Counted from the first letter of the stretch, positions 1-8,115 are shown. The stretch is DNA of 16,401 bases from JAAOZN01 sp964421575 (GCA_964421575.1 CAYQXI010000101.1:1-16401); one strand, 5' to 3'. Program-made: numbers and translations. Notes: generated by a model not told the origin, from the sequence alone.

Positions 1-1566
1 TTCTGCGAGTGGTTGCGCTGCCATCTCCCTGCCTATAACGACTGTGTGTGGTACGAGCCTAGGTGCGTGGTCTGATGAGATGAGCATCTGGTAGAGCCTC
101 TTAAAGAGGTCTGGTGCCCTAAGATTGTTTCGCCTAGCTGCCTCAAAGATGCTGTTCTGTATCTGCTGGGCATCCTCTAACCTTCTTATGGCTTCCGCGA
201 CTTCAGCTAACGCCTTTCTTTCCTCTAAGCTAAGCTCAAGTTTAACTGGCTCAAACTTAACGAAGTCGTCAGCCCAGTTGGATGCGAGGACGATCTTCAC
301 CTTTAAGAGTTCATCAGCCTCCTTCACGAACCCATAGGCTGCAAGCTTCTTCAGCACAAACTCAACCCTAGCCTCCTTAGGCGCTACGGCTGCCAGCTGA
401 GTTAGGAGCCTATATGGGACGTGTGCGGAGGGTTTAGAAGGTGGCTTAAGGTGGTTAACGTATTCGTAGAGCCCACGCATCTTCCTCAACTCGGCAGGGT
501 TATCTACCTTCTTAACACCAAAATACACATCTTCCAACTGATCGTATTCATCCATGTAGTTGGGCACATCCTCTACAGATAGCGTCCTCGTCCCAACTAT
601 CCTCTTGTACATTAGGAGGAGGAGTGATTGAGGAGTTCCGTATCTGAGCCACATCTGAGGCGTGAAAACATTCCCGGTTGACTTCGATATCTTTCTGCCA
701 GACTTATCTAGGAAGAGCTCGTATCTGATGTGGTATGGGTGAGGGTAGTTTAAAACAGTCTCTGAAATCCAGTCATTGACCTTAACCGAATCAGCAATGT
801 CCTTACCATAAGCCTCAAACCTTATGTCTAATGCAGCCCATCTAGCCGCCATTTCACCCTTCCAACTCAATTTACCCTTGCCAGATGATATATCAACCTC
901 TCCTTCATAGCCGCAGCCCTCAACCCACCGCCCACCTATCTTCGCACCCCTACATCTGTATGCTACCGTATGCCTCTTGTTATCATACGCATAAGCCTCA
1001 GCCACATAGAGCCTACCACACCTCTCACAAAGAGGATAGTAGGGTAACACTTCCTCAAACTTCTTCTGCCCTATCGTCTCTGCAATATACTGTCCTATCT
1101 TCTGAGCGTTAGCCAGTATCAGCTGGATCTGGGTGTTCAATAGACCCTTCCGATAAGCTTCAGCGCCGCTCTGAAACCTATACTCGATGCTCAACTTATC
1201 TAAAGCATCCAGCAGCATACTACTCATATGTGCACCGTAAGACTCGTGGCAGCCAAATGGGTCTTGGATTAGGGCTACTGGTCTACCTATCTCACCCTCA
1301 AGCCACTTCGGCAACCCGGCTGGCACCTTACGCAGCCCATCAAAGTCGTCTGAATACGCTATCAACTCAGATCTGAAGCCTCGATCCTCTAGAGCGAGCT
1401 TGACACCGTATGCTCTAACCGCATCACCAAGGCTCCCTACGTGGGGTATCCCTGAAGCGCCTAACCCACTCTCCACCCTGAGAAGAGTTAGAGATCTACC
1501 GAGCTGCTTCTCCCTATCGATTATTTTATACGCTACTTTATCGAGCCAAGTGCCCCGCCCTATCAC
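1..1566 (-). CDS. lysS: Class I lysyl-tRNA synthetase (3' end beyond window)
   Basis: This enzyme charges tRNA-Lys with lysine in the cytoplasm using the class I (Rossmann-fold) LysRS found mainly in archaea. I translated the minus strand: it is open for 522 codons and runs off the window edge, and full archaeal LysRS proteins are about 520-530 residues, so little is missing. Seen directly: a HIGH-like PHVGS segment at residues 41-45, a KISKS (KMSKS-type) loop at 292-296 followed by TGN, and a Cys-rich insertion (CERCG then further Cys) in the middle. The start is uncertain. The GTG at 1566-1564 places the first conserved Trp at residue 7, close to relatives; an in-frame TTG at 1578-1576 has GGAG 11 bases upstream. 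The gene lies downstream of the hydrogenase operon on the same strand after a 115-base gap with its own TATA-like box, so it is probably transcribed independently. Confidence 0.93.
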   Translation of the reverse strand, partial: MIGRGTWLDKVAYKIIDREKQLGRSLTLLRVESGLGASGIPHVGSLGDAVRAYGVKLALEDRGFRSELIAYSDDFDGLRKVPAGLPKWLEGEIGRPVALIQDPFGCHESYGAHMSSMLLDALDKLSIEYRFQSGAEAYRKGLLNTQIQLILANAQKIGQYIAETIGQKKFEEVLPYYPLCERCGRLYVAEAYAYDNKRHTVAYRCRGAKIGGRWVEGCGYEGEVDISSGKGKLSWKGEMAARWAALDIRFEAYGKDIADSVKVNDWISETVLNYPHPYHIRYELFLDKSGRKISKSTGNVFTPQMWLRYGTPQSLLLLMYKRIVGTRTLSVEDVPNYMDEYDQLEDVYFGVKKVDNPAELRKMRGLYEYVNHLKPPSKPSAHVPYRLLTQLAAVAPKEARVEFVLKKLAAYGFVKEADELLKVKIVLASNWADDFVKFEPVKLELSLEERKALAEVAEAIRRLEDAQQIQNSIFEAARRNNLRAPDLFKRLYQMLISSDHAPRLVPHTVVIGREMAAQPLAE

Positions 1567-1601
1567 ATCCCCCTTCAAATCGCCATCTTCTCCATATGCA
1601 G

Positions 1602-1624
1602 CCTTAAAAAATATTCTTATATGG
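1602..1624 (-). promoter_or_regulatory. TATA-like region upstream of lysS
   Basis: On the minus strand this reads CCATATAAGAATA followed by TTTTTTAAGG, two overlapping candidates for an archaeal TATA box. They lie about 35-60 bases before the LysRS start candidates. Transcription starting about 25 bases downstream would give a short leader or a leaderless mRNA. The position fits a separate lysS promoter, but AT-rich intergenic DNA can mimic this. Confidence 0.35.
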
Positions 1625-1681
1625 GTTGTAAATTGGTTAAAACGATAAGGCAGAATGTTTTGCTGCTAAAGCCAAAATATA

Positions 1682-2173
1682 TTACGGAAGAACCTTTAAC
1701 AAAAGATCCACGATTCTGCGTTCTGCATCTTCAACCTCTGGAGACAAACCTTCTCCGAAACCTGTGTCTTTAGGCTCCACTAAAAGAAGAGCGACCCGCG
1801 CCCCTGTCGTGCTGGCAAGATAGTCGCAGAAGATCCACAGCGGCAGCATATGAGTAGAAATGGGTGGAAAAACTTTAAGGTGCTCCGGGTTAAGGAGGCG
1901 GCATTCTCCGGGCTTCAAACCCATAACCGCAGCGTCCACGAGCAGAACGTGGGAAGGCTTATAGTCAATTATGTGCTGTATGTAGCTTTCAGGGACAGTT
2001 TCGCATTCGATCAAGTAGACCTTTCCAGAAACCCTACCTCTAAGATCTTGGATAACCTTCACTCCGACAAAATCATCCTTACGGATGGGATTCCCGATAC
2101 CTGCAACAGCAACTCTTTCTGCGCCGCTGAGCCAATCTTTCAGTTTTTTCTCAAAATCATCTTCCTTAACCAA
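1682..2173 (-). CDS. [NiFe] hydrogenase maturation endopeptidase (HycI/HyaD family)
   Basis: This protease cuts the C-terminal tail off the hydrogenase large subunit once nickel is inserted, the last step of active-site assembly. The protein is 163 residues, normal for the family. It carries the GIGNPIRKDD motif at residues 25-34, and the likely Ni-sensing residues are D34, D80 and H108. Their spacing (46 and 28) equals that of E. coli HycI D16/D62/H90, which suggests the HycI-like branch. The start is TTG at 2173: an in-frame TGA lies 9 bases upstream and no ATG precedes the GIGN motif. There is no clear Shine-Dalgarno. It is the last gene of the operon, 15 bases after the large-subunit stop, and its presumed substrate is that adjacent subunit. 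The sequence after the stop is T-rich and may end transcription. Confidence 0.92.
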   Translation of the reverse strand: MVKEDDFEKKLKDWLSGAERVAVAGIGNPIRKDDFVGVKVIQDLRGRVSGKVYLIECETVPESYIQHIIDYKPSHVLLVDAAVMGLKPGECRLLNPEHLKVFPPISTHMLPLWIFCDYLASTTGARVALLLVEPKDTGFGEGLSPEVEDAERRIVDLLLKVLP

Positions 2174-2188
2174 GAGAAATCATAAGAA

Positions 2189-3643
2189 TTATCTTTGAAC
2201 GATCTTAACCAGTTTCCCCTTATGATCGTAGATTTCCACAGTTAAGGGTAGCTGCCCGAGAGCAAAGTGAGTAGCGCAAGCGAAGCAGGGGTCGTAAGCC
2301 CTGAAAGCCATCTCCACCATATTGAGCAACCCTCGATCAACTTTACCCCCACGGATTAAGCCTTTTGCTGCGTCCCGCACCGACATATTAATAGAGGGAG
2401 CGTTATTCGTAGTGGCAACAATAAGGTTGACATCCTTAACCAACGCATTCTCATCCAAAATATAATGGTGGATAAGTGTTCCCCTAGCAGCCTCAACAAC
2501 ACCAACCCCCTCGCCTGGATTGCCCGGCTTGTTCCTAACGTCTTTGCTTGTTATCTCAGGATCTCTTACCAGCTCAACAGCCCGCTCAGCAGCATACAGC
2601 AGCTCAATAAGCCTAGCCCAATGGTAAGCCAACGTTGAGTGCACAGGTTTGCCGCCCAACGTTTTATACATAAGCTTGTATTCTTCTTGGGCTAAGGGCG
2701 TAGCCATCCCGTCGGCTGCGTTAAGCCTTCCCAACGGGCCGACTCTGTAAACCCCACTTTGCTGACCGTCAACGAAGCCTTTCCAACCAACCTTCCTCAA
2801 ATACGGAAACTTTACGTAGCTCCACGGCTCCACACGCTCGGCAATATGCTCCAAATAGTCTTTAACCTCAAACTTAGCGAACTCGTTGCCATTAGGGTCT
2901 ACAACTCTAATCTTACCGTCGTAAAAGTTCACTTTATTGTGCTCATCGACCAAACCCATATAATAAGTGCGCAACGTGTAAGCTTTGCTCTTAATCAGCT
3001 CAACATAATTGGTGTTTTTAAGAACGATGTCGTGGAAAAGTTTCAAAGATAGTTTAGCAAACTCAACAGAAGAAGTAACCATCTTCTCGATTTCTTGCCT
3101 CTTCTCCTCGCTTAAAGGCTTAGAAACGCCGCCAGGCAGCCCACAGACAGGGTGAGTAGCTTTCCCGCCTATGAGCTCAGTTATTCTCTGTCCGTAAGCC
3201 CTGTGCTTGATAACCTCTTTGCCAATATCCAAACCAGCCTTTTCAATAACACCTAAAATGTTACGTTTTTCAGGCGGCGCATCCGGCCCCACGATAAAGT
3301 CTGGTCCACCAAGATAGTAAAAGTGAAGTATATGATCGTAGATAATATAACCACAATACATGAGTTCACGTAGTTTTTTAGCAGGTTCAGGTGGCTCCAC
3401 ATTGAAAGCTGCGTCTAAAGCTTTTGTTCCAGCCATATGATGGGCTACCGGACAAACCCCACAGATTCTGCTGGTTAAAAGCGGCATATCTTCGGCCTTC
3501 CGCCCGATACAGAACCTTTCGAAGCCACGGAGCTCCGGAACTTGCAGATAGGCGTTTTCAGCCTCTCCAGCCTCGTTTAGGAATATCACTATCTTACCGT
3601 GTCCCTCAAGCCTTGTAATCGGATCTATAATTATTTCCCTCAT
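2189..3643 (-). CDS. [NiFe] hydrogenase large (catalytic) subunit, group 3 (Mvh/Hyd-like)
   Basis: This subunit holds the NiFe(CN)2CO site that splits or makes H2. Seen in the 484-residue protein: the N-terminal R-L-E-G-H element, the first Ni-binding motif RICGVC with C61 and C64 followed by HH, and the second motif DPCFACATH with C453 and C456. Twenty-five residues follow H459, the cleavable tail expected of an unprocessed large subunit. The overall pattern (ATHPVCGLPGG, DPCxxCATH) matches cytoplasmic group 3 enzymes, the F420-nonreducing Mvh and sulfhydrogenase types. There is no membrane-anchor or Tat feature, so a cytoplasmic site is inferred. The ATG start follows the small-subunit stop by 2 bases, with GGTGATG overlapping that stop, so the two subunits are translationally coupled. 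I cannot place it firmly in 3b or 3c; the 3c/Mvh resemblance is somewhat stronger. Confidence 0.95.
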   Translation of the reverse strand: MREIIIDPITRLEGHGKIVIFLNEAGEAENAYLQVPELRGFERFCIGRKAEDMPLLTSRICGVCPVAHHMAGTKALDAAFNVEPPEPAKKLRELMYCGYIIYDHILHFYYLGGPDFIVGPDAPPEKRNILGVIEKAGLDIGKEVIKHRAYGQRITELIGGKATHPVCGLPGGVSKPLSEEKRQEIEKMVTSSVEFAKLSLKLFHDIVLKNTNYVELIKSKAYTLRTYYMGLVDEHNKVNFYDGKIRVVDPNGNEFAKFEVKDYLEHIAERVEPWSYVKFPYLRKVGWKGFVDGQQSGVYRVGPLGRLNAADGMATPLAQEEYKLMYKTLGGKPVHSTLAYHWARLIELLYAAERAVELVRDPEITSKDVRNKPGNPGEGVGVVEAARGTLIHHYILDENALVKDVNLIVATTNNAPSINMSVRDAAKGLIRGGKVDRGLLNMVEMAFRAYDPCFACATHFALGQLPLTVEIYDHKGKLVKIVQR

Positions 3644-3645
3644 TT

Positions 3646-4623
3646 CTACATCACCTTCCTTCGCAGTATCGAAGCCGGCAAAGCATACATATAGAAGGTT
3701 CCAACAGGGTCCTTTATCTGGTTAATCAGCTTCTCAACCTCCTCTTCTGTATATTTTTCCTTCTTTTCCTCTAACCCCAGTATCGATGCCAAGGCGCTTA
3801 TCATGGCTGCACCTTGCTCCGGCGCGTTGGGGCAAGGTCCACCACAACCTGAACACGGCATATCAACTTTAAGACATCTTGCCACACATCCACCTCGTGT
3901 GGCTGGTCCCATGCAGAGAATTCCCTGCTCCAGCAAACATTTCTCAGGGTCTGGGATCTTCTCGTAGACCCGGTATATACGTGATATTTTCTTGTTCTCC
4001 TTCTTTTTCGGGCATTCATCACAAACAGACTTTAAGGGCGCAAGCACGGAACCTTTTGGCGGCATCTCACCTTTAGCGATGGCTTCCAAAGCAAATAAGG
4101 TACGTTCCACAGCGGGTGGGCAGCCGGGCACGTAATAGTCAACATCTACCGTTTGGTCTAAGGTTCGCACCGTATCATAAAATTCTGGGATCTCCAATTC
4201 GCCTTCCTTAACACGCACTCTGGGTTGAGGGAAGATGCCGTTCGAATTATTTGTTGAGAAGGTTTTAGTGTAGACTTTTTCGAAGATTTCCTTCTTGTTG
4301 TGAAGATTAGCCAATCCAGGAATGCCACCAAGATGGGCGCACGCGCCATAAGCGACAAGTATCTTTGACTTCTGCCTTAAGAGTTTGGCCATATACTCTT
4401 GTTCGCTGGTTCGAATAGAACCGTTGAAGAAACAAACGTCGATGTATTTGTCCGGCATAGCCTCAACATCCTTGTACTTTATGTCCATTGCTACAGGCCA
4501 GAACACAATATCGGCGATCTGCACCACATCAAGAATCTTCTCGTCGATATCTAAAACAGCGATTTCACATCCGCCACAGCTAGCCGCCCAATAAAACGCA
4601 AATTTTAATTTTTGTGTCGCCAT
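3646..4623 (-). CDS. [NiFe] hydrogenase small subunit, group 3 (MvhG/HydD-like)
   Basis: This is the iron-sulfur subunit that carries electrons from the NiFe site. It is 325 residues and has no signal peptide. Proximal-cluster ligands are visible as C16 and C19 (SCGGC), C95 (GACAH) and C168 (PGCPP). Further cysteines at 201, 204, 229, 237, 246, 250, 257, 260 and 264 suffice for two more [4Fe-4S] clusters. The segment CLLEQGILCMGPATRGGC is characteristic of F420-nonreducing/group 3 small subunits, as are IPEFYDTV and VDYYVPGCPP before the fourth proximal ligand. The ATG at 4623 lies 9 bases after the stop of the NfnB-like gene, and GGGTGA spans that stop as a ribosome-binding site. It should pair with the large subunit just downstream and receive or deliver electrons through the upstream flavoproteins and wire protein. 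Confidence 0.94.
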   Translation of the reverse strand: MATQKLKFAFYWAASCGGCEIAVLDIDEKILDVVQIADIVFWPVAMDIKYKDVEAMPDKYIDVCFFNGSIRTSEQEYMAKLLRQKSKILVAYGACAHLGGIPGLANLHNKKEIFEKVYTKTFSTNNSNGIFPQPRVRVKEGELEIPEFYDTVRTLDQTVDVDYYVPGCPPAVERTLFALEAIAKGEMPPKGSVLAPLKSVCDECPKKKENKKISRIYRVYEKIPDPEKCLLEQGILCMGPATRGGCVARCLKVDMPCSGCGGPCPNAPEQGAAMISALASILGLEEKKEKYTEEEVEKLINQIKDPVGTFYMYALPASILRRKVM

Positions 4624-4632
4624 AATCTGCTT

Positions 4633-6054
4633 TCACCCTACCAAATTTTTGCTTAATAAGTATTCATGTATGGCTCTTGCAGCCTTCTTTCCAGCACCCA
4701 TAGCACTTATCACAGTTGCTTCACCAGTCACTATGTCCCCTCCAGCGTAAACACCCTCAAGGCTCGTCTTACCATTCTCATCAGTAACAATGGTACCCCA
4801 TTTCGTGACAGCCAAACCTTCCGTAGTTCGTTGAATTATCGGATTTGGTGTTCTTCCGATAGCGATTATAACGGTGTCTACATCCATTAGAAATTCTGAA
4901 CCTTTAATCGGGATCGGGCGTCGCCTCCCAGACTCATCTGGTGGACCGAGTTCCATCTTTATGCACTCCATCTGCTTAACCCAACCTTTCTCATCTCCGA
5001 TAAATCGGGTTGGGTTTGTTAAGAGTTTGAATATTATACCCTCTTCTTCAGCATTTTCTATCTCTTCTTTGCGGGCTGGCATCTCCTCCCTAGAGCGGCG
5101 GTACACTATGTAGACTTGCTCTGCACCAAGGCGTAGCGCTGAGCGGGCAGCATCCATAGCAACGTTTCCACCACCTATGACTGCAACGCGCGAACCAATT
5201 CTTATGGGCGTGTCATACTCTGGAAAGGCATAAGACTTCATCAGGTTAACTCTAATCAGAAACTCGTTAGCCGAATAAATCCCACCAAGCTCTTCCCCTG
5301 GTAAGCCTAGAAATTGAGGCAGACCAGCACCAGTCCCGATAAAAACGGCATCGAAACCTTCTTCATTTAAGAGTTCTGGTATGGTATATGTTCTGCCGAT
5401 GAGATAGCCGAGTTTAAACTCAACACCAAGCTTCTTAATATAATCCACCTCAGCCATCACGATGCTCTTCGGTAGACGGAATTCAGGGATACCGTAGACA
5501 AGCACACCGCCAGGGAGGTGTAAAGCCTCAAAAATAACTACTTCATGCCCAAGCTTTGCTAGATCAGCCGCAACAGTTAAACCAGCTGGTCCAGCGCCGA
5601 TTACAGCCACCCTCTTACCTGTAGGTGGAGCCTTCTCTGGTATTGTGAAACCTCTAGCCCTTTCCCAGTCTGCCAGAAACCTTTCAAGTCTACCGATGCT
5701 TACCGGCTCACCGACCCTGCTGATAACACACATCTTTTGACACTGCTCCTCTTGTGGGCAGACGCGCCCACAGATGGCTGGGAGGCTGTTCTTCTCCTTA
5801 ATCTTCTTTATGGCCTCCTCATATTTGCCCTCCCTAAGAAGTTTGATGAATGCTGGGATGTCGATCTCAACAGGGCAACCTTTTACACACTGGGGATTTG
5901 GGCACTGCAGACATCGACTAGCTTCTTCTAAGGCTTGCTCTTCTGTGTAGCCTAAAGCAACCTCGTTGAAGTTGTGTTTCCTCACTTCTGGAGGTTGCTT
6001 AGGCATCGGGACAGCTTTCTTCTTAATTTTTGGTTGGGGTTTACTTTCAGCCAA
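4633..6054 (-). CDS. NfnB/SudA/GltD-like FAD-NAD(P)-FeS oxidoreductase subunit
   Basis: This belongs to the glutamate synthase small-chain superfamily, which includes the bifurcating subunit of NADH-dependent ferredoxin:NADP oxidoreductase and sulfide dehydrogenase SudA. The protein is 473 residues from the preferred start. An N-terminal domain has two cysteine groups (C48, C51, C56, C60 and C95, C99, C105, C109) for two [4Fe-4S] clusters. The FAD Rossmann motif GAGPAG is at 153-158, the NAD(P) motif GGGNVAMD at 294-301, then YRRSREEMPAR and a C-terminal AGGDIVTG flavin motif. The CPQE-x-QC stretch is the region that in NfnB provides an unusual Glu ligand to the flavin-proximal cluster. I chose TTG 6054 because GGAGGGG sits 6 bases upstream; TTG 6069 is an in-frame alternative without such a site. 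No glutamate synthase large chain is present, so the role is probably in the hydrogenase complex. Confidence 0.92.
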   Translation of the reverse strand: MAESKPQPKIKKKAVPMPKQPPEVRKHNFNEVALGYTEEQALEEASRCLQCPNPQCVKGCPVEIDIPAFIKLLREGKYEEAIKKIKEKNSLPAICGRVCPQEEQCQKMCVISRVGEPVSIGRLERFLADWERARGFTIPEKAPPTGKRVAVIGAGPAGLTVAADLAKLGHEVVIFEALHLPGGVLVYGIPEFRLPKSIVMAEVDYIKKLGVEFKLGYLIGRTYTIPELLNEEGFDAVFIGTGAGLPQFLGLPGEELGGIYSANEFLIRVNLMKSYAFPEYDTPIRIGSRVAVIGGGNVAMDAARSALRLGAEQVYIVYRRSREEMPARKEEIENAEEEGIIFKLLTNPTRFIGDEKGWVKQMECIKMELGPPDESGRRRPIPIKGSEFLMDVDTVIIAIGRTPNPIIQRTTEGLAVTKWGTIVTDENGKTSLEGVYAGGDIVTGEATVISAMGAGKKAARAIHEYLLSKNLVG

Positions 6055-6877
6055 AGCTAACCCCTCCAAGTTCCCATAATAAGGCGCTTAAACGCTCTTC
6101 TGGAAGGAACATACGTTGACGTTTGATTAGCTGCTCAAAATCCACAAGATGACCATCGAACTCCGGCCCATCGACGCACGCGAACTTCATCTGTCCGCCA
6201 ATGTTTACGCGGCATACGCCACACATACCCATCCCATCAACCATGATGGGTAGAAGTGTAACGATCGTTGGAATCTTGTATGGCTTCGTTAGTTCACAGA
6301 CTTTTTGAAGCATTGGTACTGGTCCCATCGCTATGCAGCGGTCAAACTTCTCCTCAGCTAAAATATCTTTAAGAAAATCTAACCCCTTATAGCCTTCAGA
6401 GCCGTCATCTGTAGCCAAATAGAACCTATGGCTTAGTGCTCTCATCTCCTCTTTAAAGAAGAGCAGATCCTTTATACGTGCACCCATAACCGTTACAACG
6501 GTATTTCCAGCCTCTCGCAAAGCTTTAACCTGCAGGAGCATGGGTGCAATCATAACGCCACCAGCTACACATAAGACTTTGCCGAAATTCCTAATCTCAG
6601 ACGGGTTTCCAAGGGGTCCAGTAATGTTCCATATGCACTCTCCCTTTTTCATCAAGCCAAGCTGCTTTGTTGTTTTGCCCACTTCATTGAAAGCAAAGGT
6701 TATTGAGCCCTTTTCTCTATCGTAGCCGGCTATTGTTAAAGGTACCCTTTCACCCTTTTCATTTGAAATAATTATGATGAATTGTCCTGCTCGGGCTTTC
6801 TTGGCTATTTCAGGAGCATAAACTTCAAATAGCTTTATTTTCGGAGCGAGTTGTTCGACTCTTAAAATCTCATACAT
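6047..6877 (-). CDS. NfnA/SudB/HydG-like FAD-[2Fe-2S] NAD(P)-binding subunit
   Basis: This is a ferredoxin-NADP reductase-fold subunit of the PyrK/SudB/NfnA family that exchanges hydride with NAD(P) and passes electrons to an FeS cluster. It is 276 residues. Visible are the N-terminal flavin-binding barrel with RVPLTIAG (residues 43-50), the nucleotide-binding start CVAGGVMIAP (102-111), and a C-terminal cluster site with D213, C218, C221 and C233. This keeps the PyrK C-x4-C-x2-C spacing but has Asp in the first position, as known for NfnA. The ATG is 4 bases after the stop of the Fd-MvhD gene, with GGGGTG over that stop. Its own stop overlaps the next gene by 8 bases. The same fold serves as the gamma subunit of group 3b hydrogenases, so it fits as the NAD(P)-facing module here. 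Confidence 0.92.
   Translation of the reverse strand: MYEILRVEQLAPKIKLFEVYAPEIAKKARAGQFIIIISNEKGERVPLTIAGYDREKGSITFAFNEVGKTTKQLGLMKKGECIWNITGPLGNPSEIRNFGKVLCVAGGVMIAPMLLQVKALREAGNTVVTVMGARIKDLLFFKEEMRALSHRFYLATDDGSEGYKGLDFLKDILAEEKFDRCIAMGPVPMLQKVCELTKPYKIPTIVTLLPIMVDGMGMCGVCRVNIGGQMKFACVDGPEFDGHLVDFEQLIKRQRMFLPEERLSALLWELGGVSFG
6061..6067 (-). promoter_or_regulatory. Shine-Dalgarno deciding the NfnB-like start
   Basis: The minus strand reads GGAGGGG, followed by 6 bases and then TTG at 6054-6052. It lies inside the last codons of the NfnA-like gene. It supports the internal TTG over the upstream TTG at 6069, whose own second codon lies inside this motif. Confidence 0.6.
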
Positions 6878-6881
6878 TCGG

Positions 6882-8090
6882 CTACACCCCCATTTTGATA
6901 GGTGTTAACGGCGACAGAGAAGCAACCCTTTGTATAAACTCCTCAAGCTTTTTCTCAAATTTGCCGGCATCTCGCGGAGAAGCCTCATACAGCTCGAAAC
7001 GTTCAATTAACCCCATCTTCTTTAAAACATCTTTAAGCACAGCCATGTTCCTCTCAGCCGTATCACGACCTTTCTGAATCTTACAATCCTCAGGAGCACA
7101 TACAACCGCCATAACTCCGTCAAAGCCGTTCCTCAACGCGTTAACTACGTGAACTGGGTCAAGAGCTTTAAAACATGGGACCTCAAGCGTAACAGCATTT
7201 CGCTTGAATAGTATGTTTTCAGGATTGTCGAGGGCTGAAAACTCGGACCATTGGCAACAGAAGACAAGGATTACTGGTGATCTGCCTGCAGCCTTCAACT
7301 TCACCGCAGCTTCTTTATAGCGCTTCAGAACATTCTCAAATTCAAAACCTTTAACTTGGATTGCGTGATGTGGACAAACCAAGGCGCAGGCACCACAGCC
7401 CATACAATAATCGTTTAAGATCTTCGGTGTAGCAAAATCTTCTGCCTCTATTGCGCTGTAGGGGCATATGAAGACGCATTTGTCGCAGCCAACACATTTT
7501 GTGGTGTCGTAAATAGCCTTCCGCGAATACTTAACGACTTTGAAGACGTCCTTACTGAAACCAAGCTCTTCAAGAACTCGTCTCCCGAGGAAAAGCCTTC
7601 TTGTGTTGATTTTTGTTCCTTCTTTAAAGCGGCAGAACGAATCCTCGCACTGAATTGAAACTACATTTTTGATACCAAAGCTTAGAACCTTAAATATGAA
7701 TTCTGTGGGAACGCGCCCCGAACAAGGTAGACGCAAAGGGATATACCCCTTTACGCTTAAGCCTTGTTCAGATAAGATTTCTTCGACTTCCTTCGTTGAT
7801 GGTGAGTTTCCACGACACATAAGCACAAGGGTTTCGGCTCTGTTTCTTTTTAGCTCACTTTCAACATAGCTAACCAAACCATCATAGTTATAATAGAGAA
7901 TTTCTATGGCAAAGACCGGACACGCACTATAGCATATTCCACACACTTGGCATTTTTGAATGTTTATTTCAACTCTAGCGTTTCCCTCGTCTCTTTTTAT
8001 GGCTTCGTATGGGCATATGGAATAACAAATTGAACAATTGCTGCAATAATCTTGGTTAATTCTTACAACGATTGTTTGTTCTTCAGTCAT
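6882..8090 (-). CDS. Tandem ferredoxin-MvhD / ferredoxin-MvhD electron-transfer protein
   Basis: This protein of 402 residues is built from two copies of the same module. Copy 1 has a 2[4Fe-4S] ferredoxin with CxxCxxCxxxCP motifs at C16-C26 and C47-C57. An MvhD-like domain (about 85-180) follows, with C92, PCSGR at C123, then C148-x4-C153. Copy 2 has a ferredoxin at C199-C209 and C229-C239 and an MvhD-like domain (about 270-390) with FCC at 278-279, PC at 306 and C331-x4-C336. In MvhADG, MvhD carries a [2Fe-2S] cluster joining the hydrogenase to heterodisulfide reductase HdrA. Here the protein is first in the operon and presumably wires the hydrogenase to the Nfn-like flavoproteins, to free ferredoxin or to a partner elsewhere. 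The ATG at 8090 has no Shine-Dalgarno, as expected for a leaderless or short-leader first gene. No HdrA FAD domain is present. Confidence 0.88.
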   Translation of the reverse strand: MTEEQTIVVRINQDYCSNCSICYSICPYEAIKRDEGNARVEINIQKCQVCGICYSACPVFAIEILYYNYDGLVSYVESELKRNRAETLVLMCRGNSPSTKEVEEILSEQGLSVKGYIPLRLPCSGRVPTEFIFKVLSFGIKNVVSIQCEDSFCRFKEGTKINTRRLFLGRRVLEELGFSKDVFKVVKYSRKAIYDTTKCVGCDKCVFICPYSAIEAEDFATPKILNDYCMGCGACALVCPHHAIQVKGFEFENVLKRYKEAAVKLKAAGRSPVILVFCCQWSEFSALDNPENILFKRNAVTLEVPCFKALDPVHVVNALRNGFDGVMAVVCAPEDCKIQKGRDTAERNMAVLKDVLKKMGLIERFELYEASPRDAGKFEKKLEEFIQRVASLSPLTPIKMGV

Positions 8091-8115
8091 CCAAAATAGC
8101 TTCTGAAGTTACCTA

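Noticed and set aside
125..1648. Short plus-strand open frames across the left end of the window
   Set aside because: They are antisense to a continuous, fully recognisable class I LysRS frame on the minus strand and show no family features.
4633..6054. Calling this gene glutamate synthase small chain (gltD)
   Set aside because: The family match is real, but there is no large glutamate synthase chain, and the gene is coupled to a SudB/NfnA-like gene and hydrogenase subunits, so an Nfn/Sud-type role is more likely.
6882..8090. Calling this gene HdrA
   Set aside because: It has HdrA-like ferredoxin motifs and an MvhD domain, but no GxGxxG flavin-binding domain.
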